NCBI GenBank assembly: GCA_016845825.1
Contig: JAERSJ010000133.1
Location: 1 to 37,091 of the forward strand
DNA: 37,091 bases
Reading direction: 5' to 3'
Source: Methanobacteriota archaeon
GTDB taxonomy: Archaea; Thermoplasmatota; Poseidoniia; MGIII; CG-Epi1
In this document: positions 7,716-15,412 of the stretch, piece by piece
Layout: every line of letters begins with the position of its first letter
How positions within the stretch are numbered: position 1 is the first letter of the stretch
Position numbers and translations under genes: made by a program
The notes under the pieces: generated by a model
Told to the model about the DNA's origin: nothing
What the model saw: only the letters and a program-made list of their open reading frames with translations
Databases searched by the model: none

Positions 7716-8491
7716 ACTCAGATTTAGAAGATAAAGTGGTCTTAGTAACTGGAGGTGCTGGAGGAATCGGAAGTGTAATCTCCAAATCTTTCGCTGAACA
7801 AGGTGCGAGAGTAATTGTCCATTATAATCATTCAAAAGATAAGGCTGAAAAGATTTCAAAAGAAATTGATGGATTAGCTGTTAACGCAGATTTAACTGAC
7901 TCTAAACAAACTAAAGAACTTTTCAAGAATATTATTGAAAAAGAAGGGAAAATTGATGTTTGTATAGCTAATGCGGGAAAATACCCTAAAGATTATGCTC
8001 CATTATGGGAGATTGAGAGTAGCCGATGGGATAATACCATTTCTACAAATTTATCTTTAGCTTTCAATACCTCTCGCTATTTTCTAAAACATGCATCTGA
8101 AACAAAAAAAGGATCATTGGTTCTAATTGGGTCGACTGCGGGAATATATGGGGAAGCAGGGCATGCTGATTATGCTGCAGCTAAAGGTGCGATAACTTCA
8201 GGACTCTTGCGTACGTTGAAAAACGATGCTGCTCAAATCGGAAACGGCGTTAGAGTTAACGCAATTGCACCTGGATGGACTGTCAGTCAAAAAAGAATTG
8301 ATGAAGGCTTAGATCAAAAACGTGTAGAACGAATTACTTCAACTATGTCTTTGAAAAAATTAGCTAAGCCTGAAGACGTTGCAAATTCTGCAATTATGTT
8401 AGCTTCAGACTCTCTCTCAGGTCACATAACTGGACAAGTTATAGAAATTGCAGGAGGGATGGAAGGACGTCAGATAGTTGGGACAAAGTAG
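7712..8491 (+). CDS. SDR-family NAD(P)-dependent reductase (FabG/PhaB-like)
   Basis: Classical short-chain dehydrogenase/reductase, 259 aa. Visible motifs are the cofactor loop TGGAGGIG (13-20), the NAG motif in ANAG (86-89), Asn113, and catalytic Ser141, Tyr154 and Lys158 (YAAAK). APGW occurs near residue 187, and the family-typical GG ending lies near the C-terminus. The start ATG overlaps the thiolase stop by four bases, so the pair is one operon. Coupling with a thiolase points to a 3-ketoacyl-CoA reductase or 3-hydroxyacyl-CoA dehydrogenase role, either in fatty acid turnover or acetoacetyl-CoA reduction. Substrate is inferred from context only; SDR sequence alone does not fix it. Confidence 0.85.
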   Translation: MNSDLEDKVVLVTGGAGGIGSVISKSFAEQGARVIVHYNHSKDKAEKISKEIDGLAVNADLTDSKQTKELFKNIIEKEGKIDVCIANAGKYPKDYAPLWEIESSRWDNTISTNLSLAFNTSRYFLKHASETKKGSLVLIGSTAGIYGEAGHADYAAAKGAITSGLLRTLKNDAAQIGNGVRVNAIAPGWTVSQKRIDEGLDQKRVERITSTMSLKKLAKPEDVANSAIMLASDSLSGHITGQVIEIAGGMEGRQIVGTK

Positions 8492-8655
8492 GATTTCGAA
8501 ACTTATTATTAGGAAGTATAATTCTATCAATAATTATTTCCTTAATTATTAACCTAATTTACGGAATAGGATTTAATTTAGTTATTTTTGTGGCAATACA
8601 AATTTTCGTTACAATAGCTACAACAATGATTTGGCCTGCTTTGAATTCAAAATAG
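8491..8655 (+). other. Start-less hydrophobic ORF in the SDR-acyltransferase gap
   Basis: The 192-bp gap after the SDR gene is almost filled by an open frame overlapping the SDR stop and ending with TAG at 8653-8655. It would encode about 55 residues with two hydrophobic helices (LLLGSIILSIIISLIINLI and a second one ending TTMIWPALNSK). The frame stays open upstream inside the SDR gene, but I find no ATG, GTG or TTG before the hydrophobic part. The only in-frame ATG is near the end, within TTMIWP. It could be a gene with a non-canonical start, a decayed membrane gene, or chance in A+T-rich DNA. The hydrophobic two-helix pattern makes pure chance less attractive. Confidence 0.25.
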
Positions 8656-8683
8656 AGTTAAATTAGAAGCCCTATAGGAAAGT

Positions 8684-10027
8684 GTGGAAGAACCTCCAAA
8701 AATAAGGCGCTACGACATCGATTGGCTTAGAGTTATCCTATTTGCATTACTAATTCCATTTCACGTTGGAATTGGAGTTTACTGGGAAGCCTATGATTTT
8801 GTACTGCCTGAACATGAATTTGAAGGAGAAGCAAATCGAGAGGCTTTGAATAGCGATCTAGGTGAAGATGTAAATAATGTATACTCTTTCACTGGTGATG
8901 ATTTTATTTCACATATTTTAACATGGATGCACGAGTGGAGGCTTGCTGCACTTTTCATGATTAGTGGAATGGGGACTGCATTTGCCTTCAAACGGAGAAC
9001 GTGGAAATTATTTTTGAAAGAACGCTCAAAGCGCTTACTGATTCCTATGTTTGTAGGAATTTGGACCATTACTCCTTTGACCTTGATGATTGCAACAAAA
9101 TATTTTCCTGGTAGCTTTTTGGAGGGGATATTAGTTTACTTTGGAGGAGGGATTGTGCTGACTTTACTCATGATTGTTCCACTTCTTTCTAGATTGATTT
9201 CTCTTGGGCATCTATGGTTCATATGGAGTTTATTTCAATACTCACTATTTTTACTTCCAATCTTTTATGTAGTAAGAAATTATCCTGAGGGAAAGATTGC
9301 GAGATTACTCAAAACTACTTTCAGAATACCGTTTAAGCTTGGACCTTTGTTAGTTCTTCCTATGATTCTATCAATATCTGACATTGTTCTCAAACCAATT
9401 ATGGGAGAAGCAATTGGATTTGGATATGAATGGTTTTGGTACTTGCTAATTTTCTTTTTTGGTTATCTTTTCATAATTGATAAAGAAAAATATTTTTACT
9501 TTATTGACAACTCAAGAATACAAATTACTATAGCTACTATTGTTTCCACTTTGGCATTTATTTGGATTAAATCTGAAGAAACAAAAAGTGGAATTCCTTA
9601 CATTGGAGGAGGATGGGCTGGAGATGAGTATAAGCAATTGGGAATCGAGTACCATACAAATATGACTTTGATTTCATGCATTATAACAAGCTTTCACGCT
9701 TGGTTTTGGTGCTTATTTGTATTCACTTGGGGTGCTAAATATCTTAACAGGCCAAGTAAAAATTTAGCCTATCTTAACCAAGGAGTCTACCCTTTTTACA
9801 TTGTCCACCAGCCTATCGTCTACGTGGTACTTTTAGTGCTCTTAGGAAACGGATACTCTAACCTCGCGGTTTTAATTTTAGGGACTGCTGTAGTTACTTT
9901 TGGTTGTTGGATATTCTTTGAAATTATGAAAAGACATTGGATTACTAGGGCAATGTATGGAATCAAAGAACTTCCGATTAAAAATGAAATAATGACTGAA
10001 TCTACGCCTGCTGTCGAGGAAAAATAA
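8684..10027 (+). CDS. Acyltransferase-3 family membrane protein, 447 aa
   Basis: Starts with GTG. The N-terminus RRYDIDWLRVI (8-18) followed by PFHVG with His27 is the signature of acyltransferase 3 (OafA/MdoC-like) integral membrane enzymes, where the His is thought to act in acyl transfer. About ten hydrophobic segments follow, with FHAWFWCLFVF and YPFYIVHQPIVYVV near the C-terminal end as in the family. These enzymes O-acylate glycans or lipids across the membrane using acyl-CoA. An outward loop (about residues 45-75) is acidic. A short charged tail (about 425-447) lies after the last helix. The specific acceptor is unknown. It is probably a single-gene unit, ending 9 bases before the ribosomal operon TATA box. 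Confidence 0.8.
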   Translation: MEEPPKIRRYDIDWLRVILFALLIPFHVGIGVYWEAYDFVLPEHEFEGEANREALNSDLGEDVNNVYSFTGDDFISHILTWMHEWRLAALFMISGMGTAFAFKRRTWKLFLKERSKRLLIPMFVGIWTITPLTLMIATKYFPGSFLEGILVYFGGGIVLTLLMIVPLLSRLISLGHLWFIWSLFQYSLFLLPIFYVVRNYPEGKIARLLKTTFRIPFKLGPLLVLPMILSISDIVLKPIMGEAIGFGYEWFWYLLIFFFGYLFIIDKEKYFYFIDNSRIQITIATIVSTLAFIWIKSEETKSGIPYIGGGWAGDEYKQLGIEYHTNMTLISCIITSFHAWFWCLFVFTWGAKYLNRPSKNLAYLNQGVYPFYIVHQPIVYVVLLVLLGNGYSNLAVLILGTAVVTFGCWIFFEIMKRHWITRAMYGIKELPIKNEIMTESTPAVEEK

Positions 10028-10030
10028 TAC

Positions 10031-10050
10031 CAGTCCTTATATAGGGTCCC
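10031..10050 (+). promoter_or_regulatory. TATA box of the ribosomal protein operon
   Basis: TTATATAG at 10037-10044 is the best archaeal TATA match near the start of the long operon, preceded by a C-rich dinucleotide. With usual archaeal spacing the transcript would start near 10065, giving a leader of roughly 165 nt before the uL3 ATG at 10229. Position is by eye; the start site is not proven. Confidence 0.6.
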
Positions 10051-10059
10051 TTTGTGCGA

Positions 10060-10228
10060 GAGACCCTGCAATCACGCAACCAGACGCTCAGGGCAATTAT
10101 CCCTACACCTCTCGAGGCACTCGTTCTCGACGAGAAACAGCGTCACGGTACGATGTGCAACTTGTAGGAATTACGCCTGGTATACAACACCGTTAGCAAC
10201 GGTTAGCGATATCTGGAGAGAGAATAAA
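10060..10228 (+). ncRNA. Structured 5' leader of the ribosomal protein operon (candidate cis-regulatory RNA)
   Basis: This untranslated leader is visibly richer in G+C than the genes around it, as expected for structured RNA in an A+T-rich genome. Potential helices by eye: CCCTG (10064-10068) with CAGGG (10089-10093), competing with AGGG (10090-10093) and CCCT (10101-10104); CTCGT/ACGAG around a 5-nt loop (10120-10134); CAGCGT (10138-10143) with ACGCCTG (10173-10179) containing one bulged C; and ACCGTT/AACGGT around AGC (10189-10203). The CAGGG segment can pair on either side, so two alternative folds are possible. Autoregulation by a ribosomal protein would fit, but I see no known binding-site mimic. 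Confidence 0.45.
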
Positions 10229-11239
10229 ATGCCAAAACACAACAAACCAAACCGCGGATCCATGGCTTTCAGTCCTCGCAAGAGAGCACGCTCTGAAACG
10301 CCTCATGTCTCTAGTTGGGCTGCTGTCGAAGGTGACGATCCAAAAATTCTTGGTTTTGCAGGATATAAGGTAGGAATGAGCCACATCATGGCTGTAGATT
10401 ACCGCAAAAAATCTACCACTGCAGGACAAGAAATTAGGATGCCTGTGACCATAGTCGAAATTCCACCAATGAAAATAATTGGAGCAAGAGGCTATATTCA
10501 GGATACTTACGGATTAAGAACTTTAACTGAAGCTTGGGAAAAGAAAATTGATAAAGATTTAGAAAGGACATTGCCTATTCCTAAAGGCCACAATGCTAAA
10601 GCCGCATGGAAGAAAATGTCTGATAGTGATTTAGAAGAAGTTAGACTTTTAGTCCACACACAACCACGAATGGTGACTGGAATTCCAAAGAAAAGGCCCG
10701 AAATTATGGAAATGGCTGTAGGTGGAGGATCTGTCGATGCACAAATTGAATTCGCAAAGGAAATGATGGGTAAAGAATTCACAATGTCTGATTTTACACA
10801 AGATGGTGAAATGTTGGATGCTATTGCCGTAACAACCGGATATGGTTTCCAAGGCCATGTTAAGCGATGGGGTGTGAAATTATTGACACATAAAAACTCC
10901 AAACATCGTAGAATGATTGGAAATTTAGGTCCTTTCAGTCCGGGGTATGTTGTTTCCACTGTACCGCAAGCAGGTCAGACAGGATACCACCAACGTACAG
11001 AATACAATAAACGATTATTAAAAATTGGAGATAATCCCGATGAAATTAATCCGAAAGGCGGATTTTTGAACTATGGTTTAATTCGTGGGAATTATGCACT
11101 TCTACACGGTTCCTTACCTGGACCAAGTAAAAGACTAATTAGATTTAGAAAAGCAGTTAGATTCCACGGAAAGAAAACTGATTCTGTCGTTGTACCTGAA
11201 ATTACAATGATTTCACAGGAGAGCCAACAGGGAGTATAA
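10229..11239 (+). CDS. rpl3: 50S ribosomal protein L3 (uL3)
   Basis: First gene of the S10-spc operon; 336 aa, normal for archaeal uL3. I chose the ATG at 10229 because MPKHNKPNRGSMAFSPRKRA is the conserved archaeal N-terminus. The frame stays open for 59 more codons upstream, but that stretch is leader RNA and does not look like protein. The central segment with FQGHVKRWGV and GPFSPG, and NYGLIRGNYALLHGSLPGP near the C-terminus, are family hallmarks; this region reaches toward the peptidyl transferase centre. uL3 is a primary assembly protein of the large subunit. The next gene, L4, starts 2 bases after the stop. Confidence 0.97.
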   Translation: MPKHNKPNRGSMAFSPRKRARSETPHVSSWAAVEGDDPKILGFAGYKVGMSHIMAVDYRKKSTTAGQEIRMPVTIVEIPPMKIIGARGYIQDTYGLRTLTEAWEKKIDKDLERTLPIPKGHNAKAAWKKMSDSDLEEVRLLVHTQPRMVTGIPKKRPEIMEMAVGGGSVDAQIEFAKEMMGKEFTMSDFTQDGEMLDAIAVTTGYGFQGHVKRWGVKLLTHKNSKHRRMIGNLGPFSPGYVVSTVPQAGQTGYHQRTEYNKRLLKIGDNPDEINPKGGFLNYGLIRGNYALLHGSLPGPSKRLIRFRKAVRFHGKKTDSVVVPEITMISQESQQGV

Positions 11240-11241
11240 TT

Positions 11242-12030
11242 ATGGAAGTACCAATTTATTCAATTAAGGGAAAGGCCTCTAAGAAATCGGCTAAATTGCC
11301 TGATGCATTTAGTGAGCCTGTACGTTTAGATTTAATCAGAAAAGCTGTAAAGGCTTCTCGAGCAAACCGAAGACAACCATATGGTGCCTCGAATCGTGCT
11401 GGATTTAGACATTCTGTTTCATGGCCTGGTAAAGGCCGCGGTATGGCAAGAACACCTCGTAAAAATGGCGGAGGCGGTCGCGGTGCCCAAGCTCCAAATA
11501 CTATTGGAGGTAGACGTGCTCACCCACCAAAAGCTGGAAAAGACTGGACTCTAAAAATTAATTCGAAAGAAAATAAAAAAGCTTTCAAATCTGCATTAGC
11601 TGCTACCTCACAAGAATCATATGTTCTTGCAAGAGGACACCAGATTCCTGAAAAAGCAACATTGCCTTATGTGGTTGAAGATAAAATAGAAACCTTGGCC
11701 AAAGATAACGAAGGTGGATCTCTCACCAAGAGAGCAACTTCACTATTGGAAGATCTTGGACTACTAGAAGATGTGAAGCGCGCACGCGAAGGTAAAGGAA
11801 TAAGGGCTGGTAAAGGAAAAAGTCGCGGAAGAAAATACCGCACGCCTAAATCCGTACTGCTCGTTCTTTCTGAGGACAGTGATTCTGAAAGGGCTTTCCG
11901 TAACTTATCTGGAGTTGACGTTACTACATCTAAAAACTTAAACACTGAACTATTAGCTCCTGGTGGAGATCCAGGAAGATTAGTAATATTCAGTAAATCT
12001 GCAGTTTCTGCATTAGGAGAACGATTATGA
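11242..12030 (+). CDS. rpl4: 50S ribosomal protein L4 (uL4)
   Basis: 262 aa, archaeal/eukaryotic type. The globular domain starts with YSIKGKASKKSAKLPDAF, and the basic exit-tunnel loop is at residues about 55-95 (PGKGRGMARTPRKNGGGGRG, then GGRRAHPPK). uL4 lines the nascent peptide exit tunnel and binds early 23S rRNA. A second basic stretch (KGIRAGKGKSRGRKYRTPKS, about 187-206) precedes the final Rossmann-like half, which ends in GRLVIFSKSAVSALGERL. The stop overlaps the L23 ATG by four bases (ATGA). In bacteria L4 represses its own operon; whether that applies here is unknown. Confidence 0.96.
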   Translation: MEVPIYSIKGKASKKSAKLPDAFSEPVRLDLIRKAVKASRANRRQPYGASNRAGFRHSVSWPGKGRGMARTPRKNGGGGRGAQAPNTIGGRRAHPPKAGKDWTLKINSKENKKAFKSALAATSQESYVLARGHQIPEKATLPYVVEDKIETLAKDNEGGSLTKRATSLLEDLGLLEDVKRAREGKGIRAGKGKSRGRKYRTPKSVLLVLSEDSDSERAFRNLSGVDVTTSKNLNTELLAPGGDPGRLVIFSKSAVSALGERL

Positions 12031-12281
12031 GCGATCACAAAGTAATTCTAAGTCCTCGCTCAAAAGAAAGGGCATTATACATGCTTGAACAAAATAAATT
12101 AGAATTTTATGTTGCAAGAACTGCTTCCAAATTGGACATTAAAGGTGCTGTTAGATCTTTATTCCAAGTAGAAGTAAGTAAAGTCAATACCCGAATTACC
12201 AAAGAAGGTAAGTTGGCTATTGTTAAATTAGCTGAAGGACATTCAGCCGAAGATTTGAGTAATAGATTAGGAATATTGTGA
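12027..12281 (+). CDS. rpl23: 50S ribosomal protein L23 (uL23)
   Basis: 84 aa, typical of the short archaeal form. The conserved opening SPRSKERALYMLEQNKLEF, the RTASKLDIKGAVRSLFQVEV helix-strand and VNTRITKEGKLAIVKL identify it. uL23 sits at the tunnel exit and is a docking point for SRP and the Sec translocon. It lacks the eukaryotic basic N-terminal extension. Starts inside the end of L4 and is followed 4 bases later by L2. Confidence 0.95.
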   Translation: MSDHKVILSPRSKERALYMLEQNKLEFYVARTASKLDIKGAVRSLFQVEVSKVNTRITKEGKLAIVKLAEGHSAEDLSNRLGIL

Positions 12282-12285
12282 TAAA

Positions 12286-12984
12286 ATGGGAAAGAGAATA
12301 ATACCTAGAAGACGCGGACGAGGACGTCGCTACAAGGCGGCTGATAATCGTTTCAAGGGCGATGCCCGTCATCCAAGATCAAAGTCCTCAAGTGGAAAGG
12401 TTGTCGAATTATTGCATGACCCTGGTAGGACTGCCCCTGTGGCAAAAGTTGAGGATCAAAATGGAACGTATACTATGATTGCACATGATGGAATGCATGT
12501 CGGTCAAGAAGTAAGTGCTGGACATGGTGCTGAACTCGATACAGGAAATACAGCATACATCGGTTCCATACCAGAAGGTACTAAAATTTATAATATTGAA
12601 ATGAAGCCTGGAGATGGTGGAAAATTAGCAAGAGCGGCTGGAAATGCAGCCACAATTGTTTCCCACGGTAAAAAGACAATTGTTCGTTTACCTTCCAAGG
12701 CGCAAAAAGCATTCGATAATATGTGCAGAGCCACCATTGGCTCAGTTGCAGGCTCAGGAAGAGGTGAAAAACCTATTGCAAAAGCTGGAAAGAATTTCTA
12801 CCGAAATAGAGCTAGGCCAAAGATTTGGCCTAAAGTAAGGGGTGTTGCTATGAATGCAGTTGATCACCCGCACGGAAGTGGACGAAAGCAAACAATCGGT
12901 ATCAATTCTACAGTATCTAGAAATGCTCCACCTGGAAGAAAGGTTGGACACATTGCTGCAAAGAGAACAGGAGCTAAACGTTAA
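12286..12984 (+). CDS. rpl2: 50S ribosomal protein L2 (uL2)
   Basis: 232 aa. The N-terminus MGKRIIPRRRGRGRRY and the RNA-binding core are archaeal uL2. Near the C-terminus the segment NAVDHPHGSGRKQ contains the His near the peptidyl transferase centre; the usual run of glycines after HPHG is broken by Ser (HPHGSG). uL2 is a primary rRNA-binding protein needed for subunit joining. Its stop overlaps the S19 start (TAATG), which indicates coupled translation. Confidence 0.96.
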   Translation: MGKRIIPRRRGRGRRYKAADNRFKGDARHPRSKSSSGKVVELLHDPGRTAPVAKVEDQNGTYTMIAHDGMHVGQEVSAGHGAELDTGNTAYIGSIPEGTKIYNIEMKPGDGGKLARAAGNAATIVSHGKKTIVRLPSKAQKAFDNMCRATIGSVAGSGRGEKPIAKAGKNFYRNRARPKIWPKVRGVAMNAVDHPHGSGRKQTIGINSTVSRNAPPGRKVGHIAAKRTGAKR

Positions 12985-13451
12985 TGGCCCGTAGAACGAA
13001 AGGTCTTGCTACGCCAAAAGCTGCAAGAAGGAGAGAGAGAAAAAGGAAGGCAGGTATTCAAGTCCGCAGAAAGAAAGAATTTACTTACCGCGGAATGACT
13101 ATAGATAAATTAAAAGAACTAACCTTCGAAGAATTTATTGCCATTGTACCTTCAAGACAACGAAGGTCCTTTAAGCGTGGCTTGAGCATGGAACAAGCAA
13201 AAATTATTAATGATTCAAATAATAAACCGGATAAAGTTATTAGAACACACCGTAGAGAAATGATTATCATTCCTCAATTTGTAGGAAGAAAATTTGGTGT
13301 ATACAATGGTAGAGAATTTGTAGATCTTGAAATTCTACCGGAAATGATTGGATTGTACTTTGGAGAATTAGCTCCTACAAGGACGTCCCCTACACACACA
13401 GGACCTGGTGTCGGTGCTACCAAGTCGTCTAAATTTATGCCGTTGAAGTGA
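12984..13451 (+). CDS. rps19: 30S ribosomal protein S19 (uS19)
   Basis: 155 aa, the longer archaeal/eukaryotic form with a basic N-terminal extension (ARRERKRKAGIQVRRKKEFTY region). The core motif KVIRTHRREMIIIPQFVGRK followed by GVYNGREFV is diagnostic. The C-terminal GELAPTRTSPTHTGPGVGAT reaches toward the decoding region in the small subunit head. Translationally coupled to L2; L22 follows after 4 bases. Confidence 0.95.
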   Translation: MARRTKGLATPKAARRRERKRKAGIQVRRKKEFTYRGMTIDKLKELTFEEFIAIVPSRQRRSFKRGLSMEQAKIINDSNNKPDKVIRTHRREMIIIPQFVGRKFGVYNGREFVDLEILPEMIGLYFGELAPTRTSPTHTGPGVGATKSSKFMPLK

Positions 13452-13455
13452 TATT

Positions 13456-13908
13456 ATGAAAGGATTCTCGTACCCATACAACCCCGAAATACATGCTGCT
13501 GCTCGCGGAAGTGGATTGAATGTCTCTCCTAAAGCTGCTAGAGAAGTTTGTCATGCTCTTAAGGGAATGGAACTTGAAAAAGCTAAAAGTTACTTAGAAA
13601 GAGTAATGGATCTTGAACAAGCTGTACCATTCAAACGCCACGATGGTAAAGTTGGTCACAGGAAGGGTAAAGGAATCTCAAGTGGAAGATTCCCAGTGAA
13701 AACTGCTGCTGCAATCTTGAAAGTTATTGAATCTGCAGGAAATAACGGAGAAGCCCTTCATATTGATATTGAAAATTGGAGAATAGTCCATATTGCTGCA
13801 TCTCGTGGAGTTAGATTCGAAGGTAGATTCCCTAGAGCTCGAGGTAGGGCTACTCCAAAAATGCGCGAAAGTGCAAATGTTGAAGTTGTATTAGAGGAAG
13901 TTAAATGA
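13456..13908 (+). CDS. rpl22: 50S ribosomal protein L22 (uL22)
   Basis: 150 aa. LNVSPKAAREVCHALKGMEL is the conserved uL22 helix, and the tunnel-lining beta hairpin is at about residues 110-140, around RARGRATPKMRES. uL22 contacts all 23S rRNA domains and narrows the exit tunnel together with uL4. The archaeal-type insertion VPFKRHDGKVGHRKG is present. The stop overlaps the S3 start by four bases. Confidence 0.95.
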   Translation: MKGFSYPYNPEIHAAARGSGLNVSPKAAREVCHALKGMELEKAKSYLERVMDLEQAVPFKRHDGKVGHRKGKGISSGRFPVKTAAAILKVIESAGNNGEALHIDIENWRIVHIAASRGVRFEGRFPRARGRATPKMRESANVEVVLEEVK

Positions 13909-14663
13909 CCATCGTAAAAGAAATGATAAAAGAGCGTGTTCGCAGAGCACAAGTACATGATTATGTTCAAAAGAAAACCAGCAGAGCTGGCTTCGGTGGA
14001 CTATCAATACAAAGAACTCCTTTAGGAACTCATGTAAGAATTGCAGCCGAAAGGCCTGGTCTTGTTATAGGAAGAAAGGGCAGTGATATTCAAAGATTAA
14101 CTGAGGAATTAGAAAGAAAGTTCGGTTATGAAAATTTGCAAGTTGAAGCTGGCGAAGTTAATAATTTTGCTCTTAACCCATTAATCATGGCTGCAAAAGT
14201 AGCAAATGCGCTTGAGAGAGGGTGGAATTATAGAAGAGCTGGAAATTCTATGTTGCAAAGAATCATGGATTCTGGAGCAAGAGGATGTCAGATTACAATT
14301 GCTGGTAAGTTAACTGGATTAAGACACCGAACTGAAAAGTTCTTATCCGGACACATTAAATTCTGTGGTGAAACTGCACTTGAATTAATGGATGTTGGAA
14401 TAGCTCAAGCTAAGCTAAAACCCGGAACAATCGGAGTTAAGGTAGCGATTATGCGTCCTGACGCAAAACTACCTGACGAAATAGAAGTTACTCCTATTCC
14501 TGAACCTGTCGTAGAAGTCAAAGAAGACGAATCTGCCGAAGAAGCGAATGAAGAATCTTCTGAGGAAATCAAAGAAGAGAAGGCTGAAGATACTAAGGAA
14601 GAAAAGAAACCTAAGTCAGATAAGAAAGAGAAAAAATCTGAAAAGAAAGGTGATGATAAATGA
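13905..14663 (+). CDS. rps3: 30S ribosomal protein S3 (uS3) with charged C-terminal tail
   Basis: 252 aa. The N-terminal KH domain is marked by LVIGRKGSDIQRL (GRKG loop, about residues 55-67); the second domain runs to about residue 190 (GARGCQITIAGKLTG). uS3 forms the mRNA entry site of the small subunit. After residue about 195 comes a roughly 55-residue low-complexity tail, first Glu-rich and then Lys-rich, ending KKSEKKGDDK. Such tails are disordered and vary between archaea; uL24 in this operon has a comparable acidic stretch. ATGA overlap with L22 upstream and L29 downstream. Confidence 0.95.
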   Translation: MTIVKEMIKERVRRAQVHDYVQKKTSRAGFGGLSIQRTPLGTHVRIAAERPGLVIGRKGSDIQRLTEELERKFGYENLQVEAGEVNNFALNPLIMAAKVANALERGWNYRRAGNSMLQRIMDSGARGCQITIAGKLTGLRHRTEKFLSGHIKFCGETALELMDVGIAQAKLKPGTIGVKVAIMRPDAKLPDEIEVTPIPEPVVEVKEDESAEEANEESSEEIKEEKAEDTKEEKKPKSDKKEKKSEKKGDDK

Positions 14664-14872
14664 GTTTGAAAAAGCCTATTGAACTAAGAGAAATGCAACC
14701 TGAAGAAAGAGAATCTAGATTGAGAGAGTTACGCTCTGAATTGATGAATGAAAGAGGTGTTGCGTCAATGGGTGGACAACCCACTTCTCCTGGAAGAATG
14801 AGGGCTTTGAAAAAACAAATTGCAAGATTAACTACAATTATGAGAGAAATTGAACTGGAGGAAGAATCTTAG
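14660..14872 (+). CDS. rpl29: 50S ribosomal protein L29 (uL29)
   Basis: 70 aa, two-helix protein at the tunnel exit. It shows the family pattern: an N-terminal helix with ELREMQPEERESRLRELRSE, the glycine-rich turn, and a second helix RMRALKKQIARLTTIMREIE. Starts four bases inside the S3 stop; its own TAG is directly followed by the ATG of the aIF1 gene. Confidence 0.93.
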   Translation: MSLKKPIELREMQPEERESRLRELRSELMNERGVASMGGQPTSPGRMRALKKQIARLTTIMREIELEEES

Positions 14873-15169
14873 ATGGTAGATATTGATCCTCTAACTGGCC
14901 TTCCAAAAGAATTACTCGCAATGGAAGAGATAATTAGAGAGCAGCAATCAATTAAGGTTCATATTGAAAAACGTAGATATGGAAAATTAGTTACAATTGT
15001 CGACGGTATTGGTAAAAGTGTAGACATTAGCGATTTAGCAAAACAGCTCAAAACTAAATGTGCTACTGGTGGAACTTCAAAAGGCGGAATTATCGAATTG
15101 CAAGGAGACCACACAAAGAAAGTTAATGAAGTTTTAACCGATATGGGTTTTCCCGTGGAGGTTCAATAA
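14873..15169 (+). CDS. Translation initiation factor aIF1 (SUI1 family)
   Basis: 98 aa SUI1/eIF1 homologue. DPLTGLPKELLAMEEI opens the protein, as in archaeal aIF1. The SUI1 core has VHIEKRRYGKLVTIVDGI, then LAKQLKTKCATGGTSKGG and IELQGDHTKKV, the positions that bind near the small subunit P site and police start-codon choice. Standard archaeal location between L29 and the RNase P subunit gene. No gap to either neighbour, so expression is tied to ribosome production. Confidence 0.94.
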   Translation: MVDIDPLTGLPKELLAMEEIIREQQSIKVHIEKRRYGKLVTIVDGIGKSVDISDLAKQLKTKCATGGTSKGGIIELQGDHTKKVNEVLTDMGFPVEVQ

Positions 15170-15412
15170 ATGGATGGAAGAGATGAGTTTATGGGTGAAC
15201 AAGTGACTGTTTCCAAACATTCCGATCCAAGCATACAAGGAATTTCTGGAAGAATTGTTGATGAAACTCGAGAAACTATTACAATCTTCTCAAATGGAAA
15301 AAATAAAATGGTTAGTAAGCGACCAGGTAAATTCATGTTCCAAAATGGAGAACTTGAAGGAAATAAAATTGCTTACAGGTCTCAAGACCGAATTAAGAAG
15401 GTGAAAGCATGA
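15170..15412 (+). CDS. rnp1: RNase P protein component 1 (Rpp29/Pop4)
   Basis: 80 aa. The Sm-like beta-barrel of archaeal Rpp29 is visible: MGEQVTVSKHSDPSIQGISG, IVDETRETITIF, KMVSKRPGKFMF and IAYRSQDRIKKV. It binds RNase P RNA with Rpp21 and helps process pre-tRNA 5' ends. The first ATG directly follows the aIF1 stop; a second Met at residue 8 is an alternative start. Shorter than many archaeal Rpp29 because it lacks an N-terminal extension. The stop overlaps S17 by four bases. Confidence 0.9.
   Translation: MDGRDEFMGEQVTVSKHSDPSIQGISGRIVDETRETITIFSNGKNKMVSKRPGKFMFQNGELEGNKIAYRSQDRIKKVKA

Noticed and set aside
10052-10228. 59-codon in-frame 5' extension of the uL3 gene starting at TTG
   Set aside because: Encodes an atypical Arg/Cys/Ser-rich stretch unlike any uL3, overlaps the predicted transcript start and the leader hairpins, and the conserved archaeal N-terminus begins at 10229.
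10507-10959. Long antisense ORF (150 aa) opposite uL3
   Set aside because: Lies wholly within a highly conserved ribosomal gene and shows no protein-like features; a frame shadow.
14480-14660. GAA/AAG-rich stretch at the end of S3 as a microsatellite or frameshift
   Set aside because: Reads cleanly in frame as an acidic/basic tail and the S3-L29 overlap is intact.
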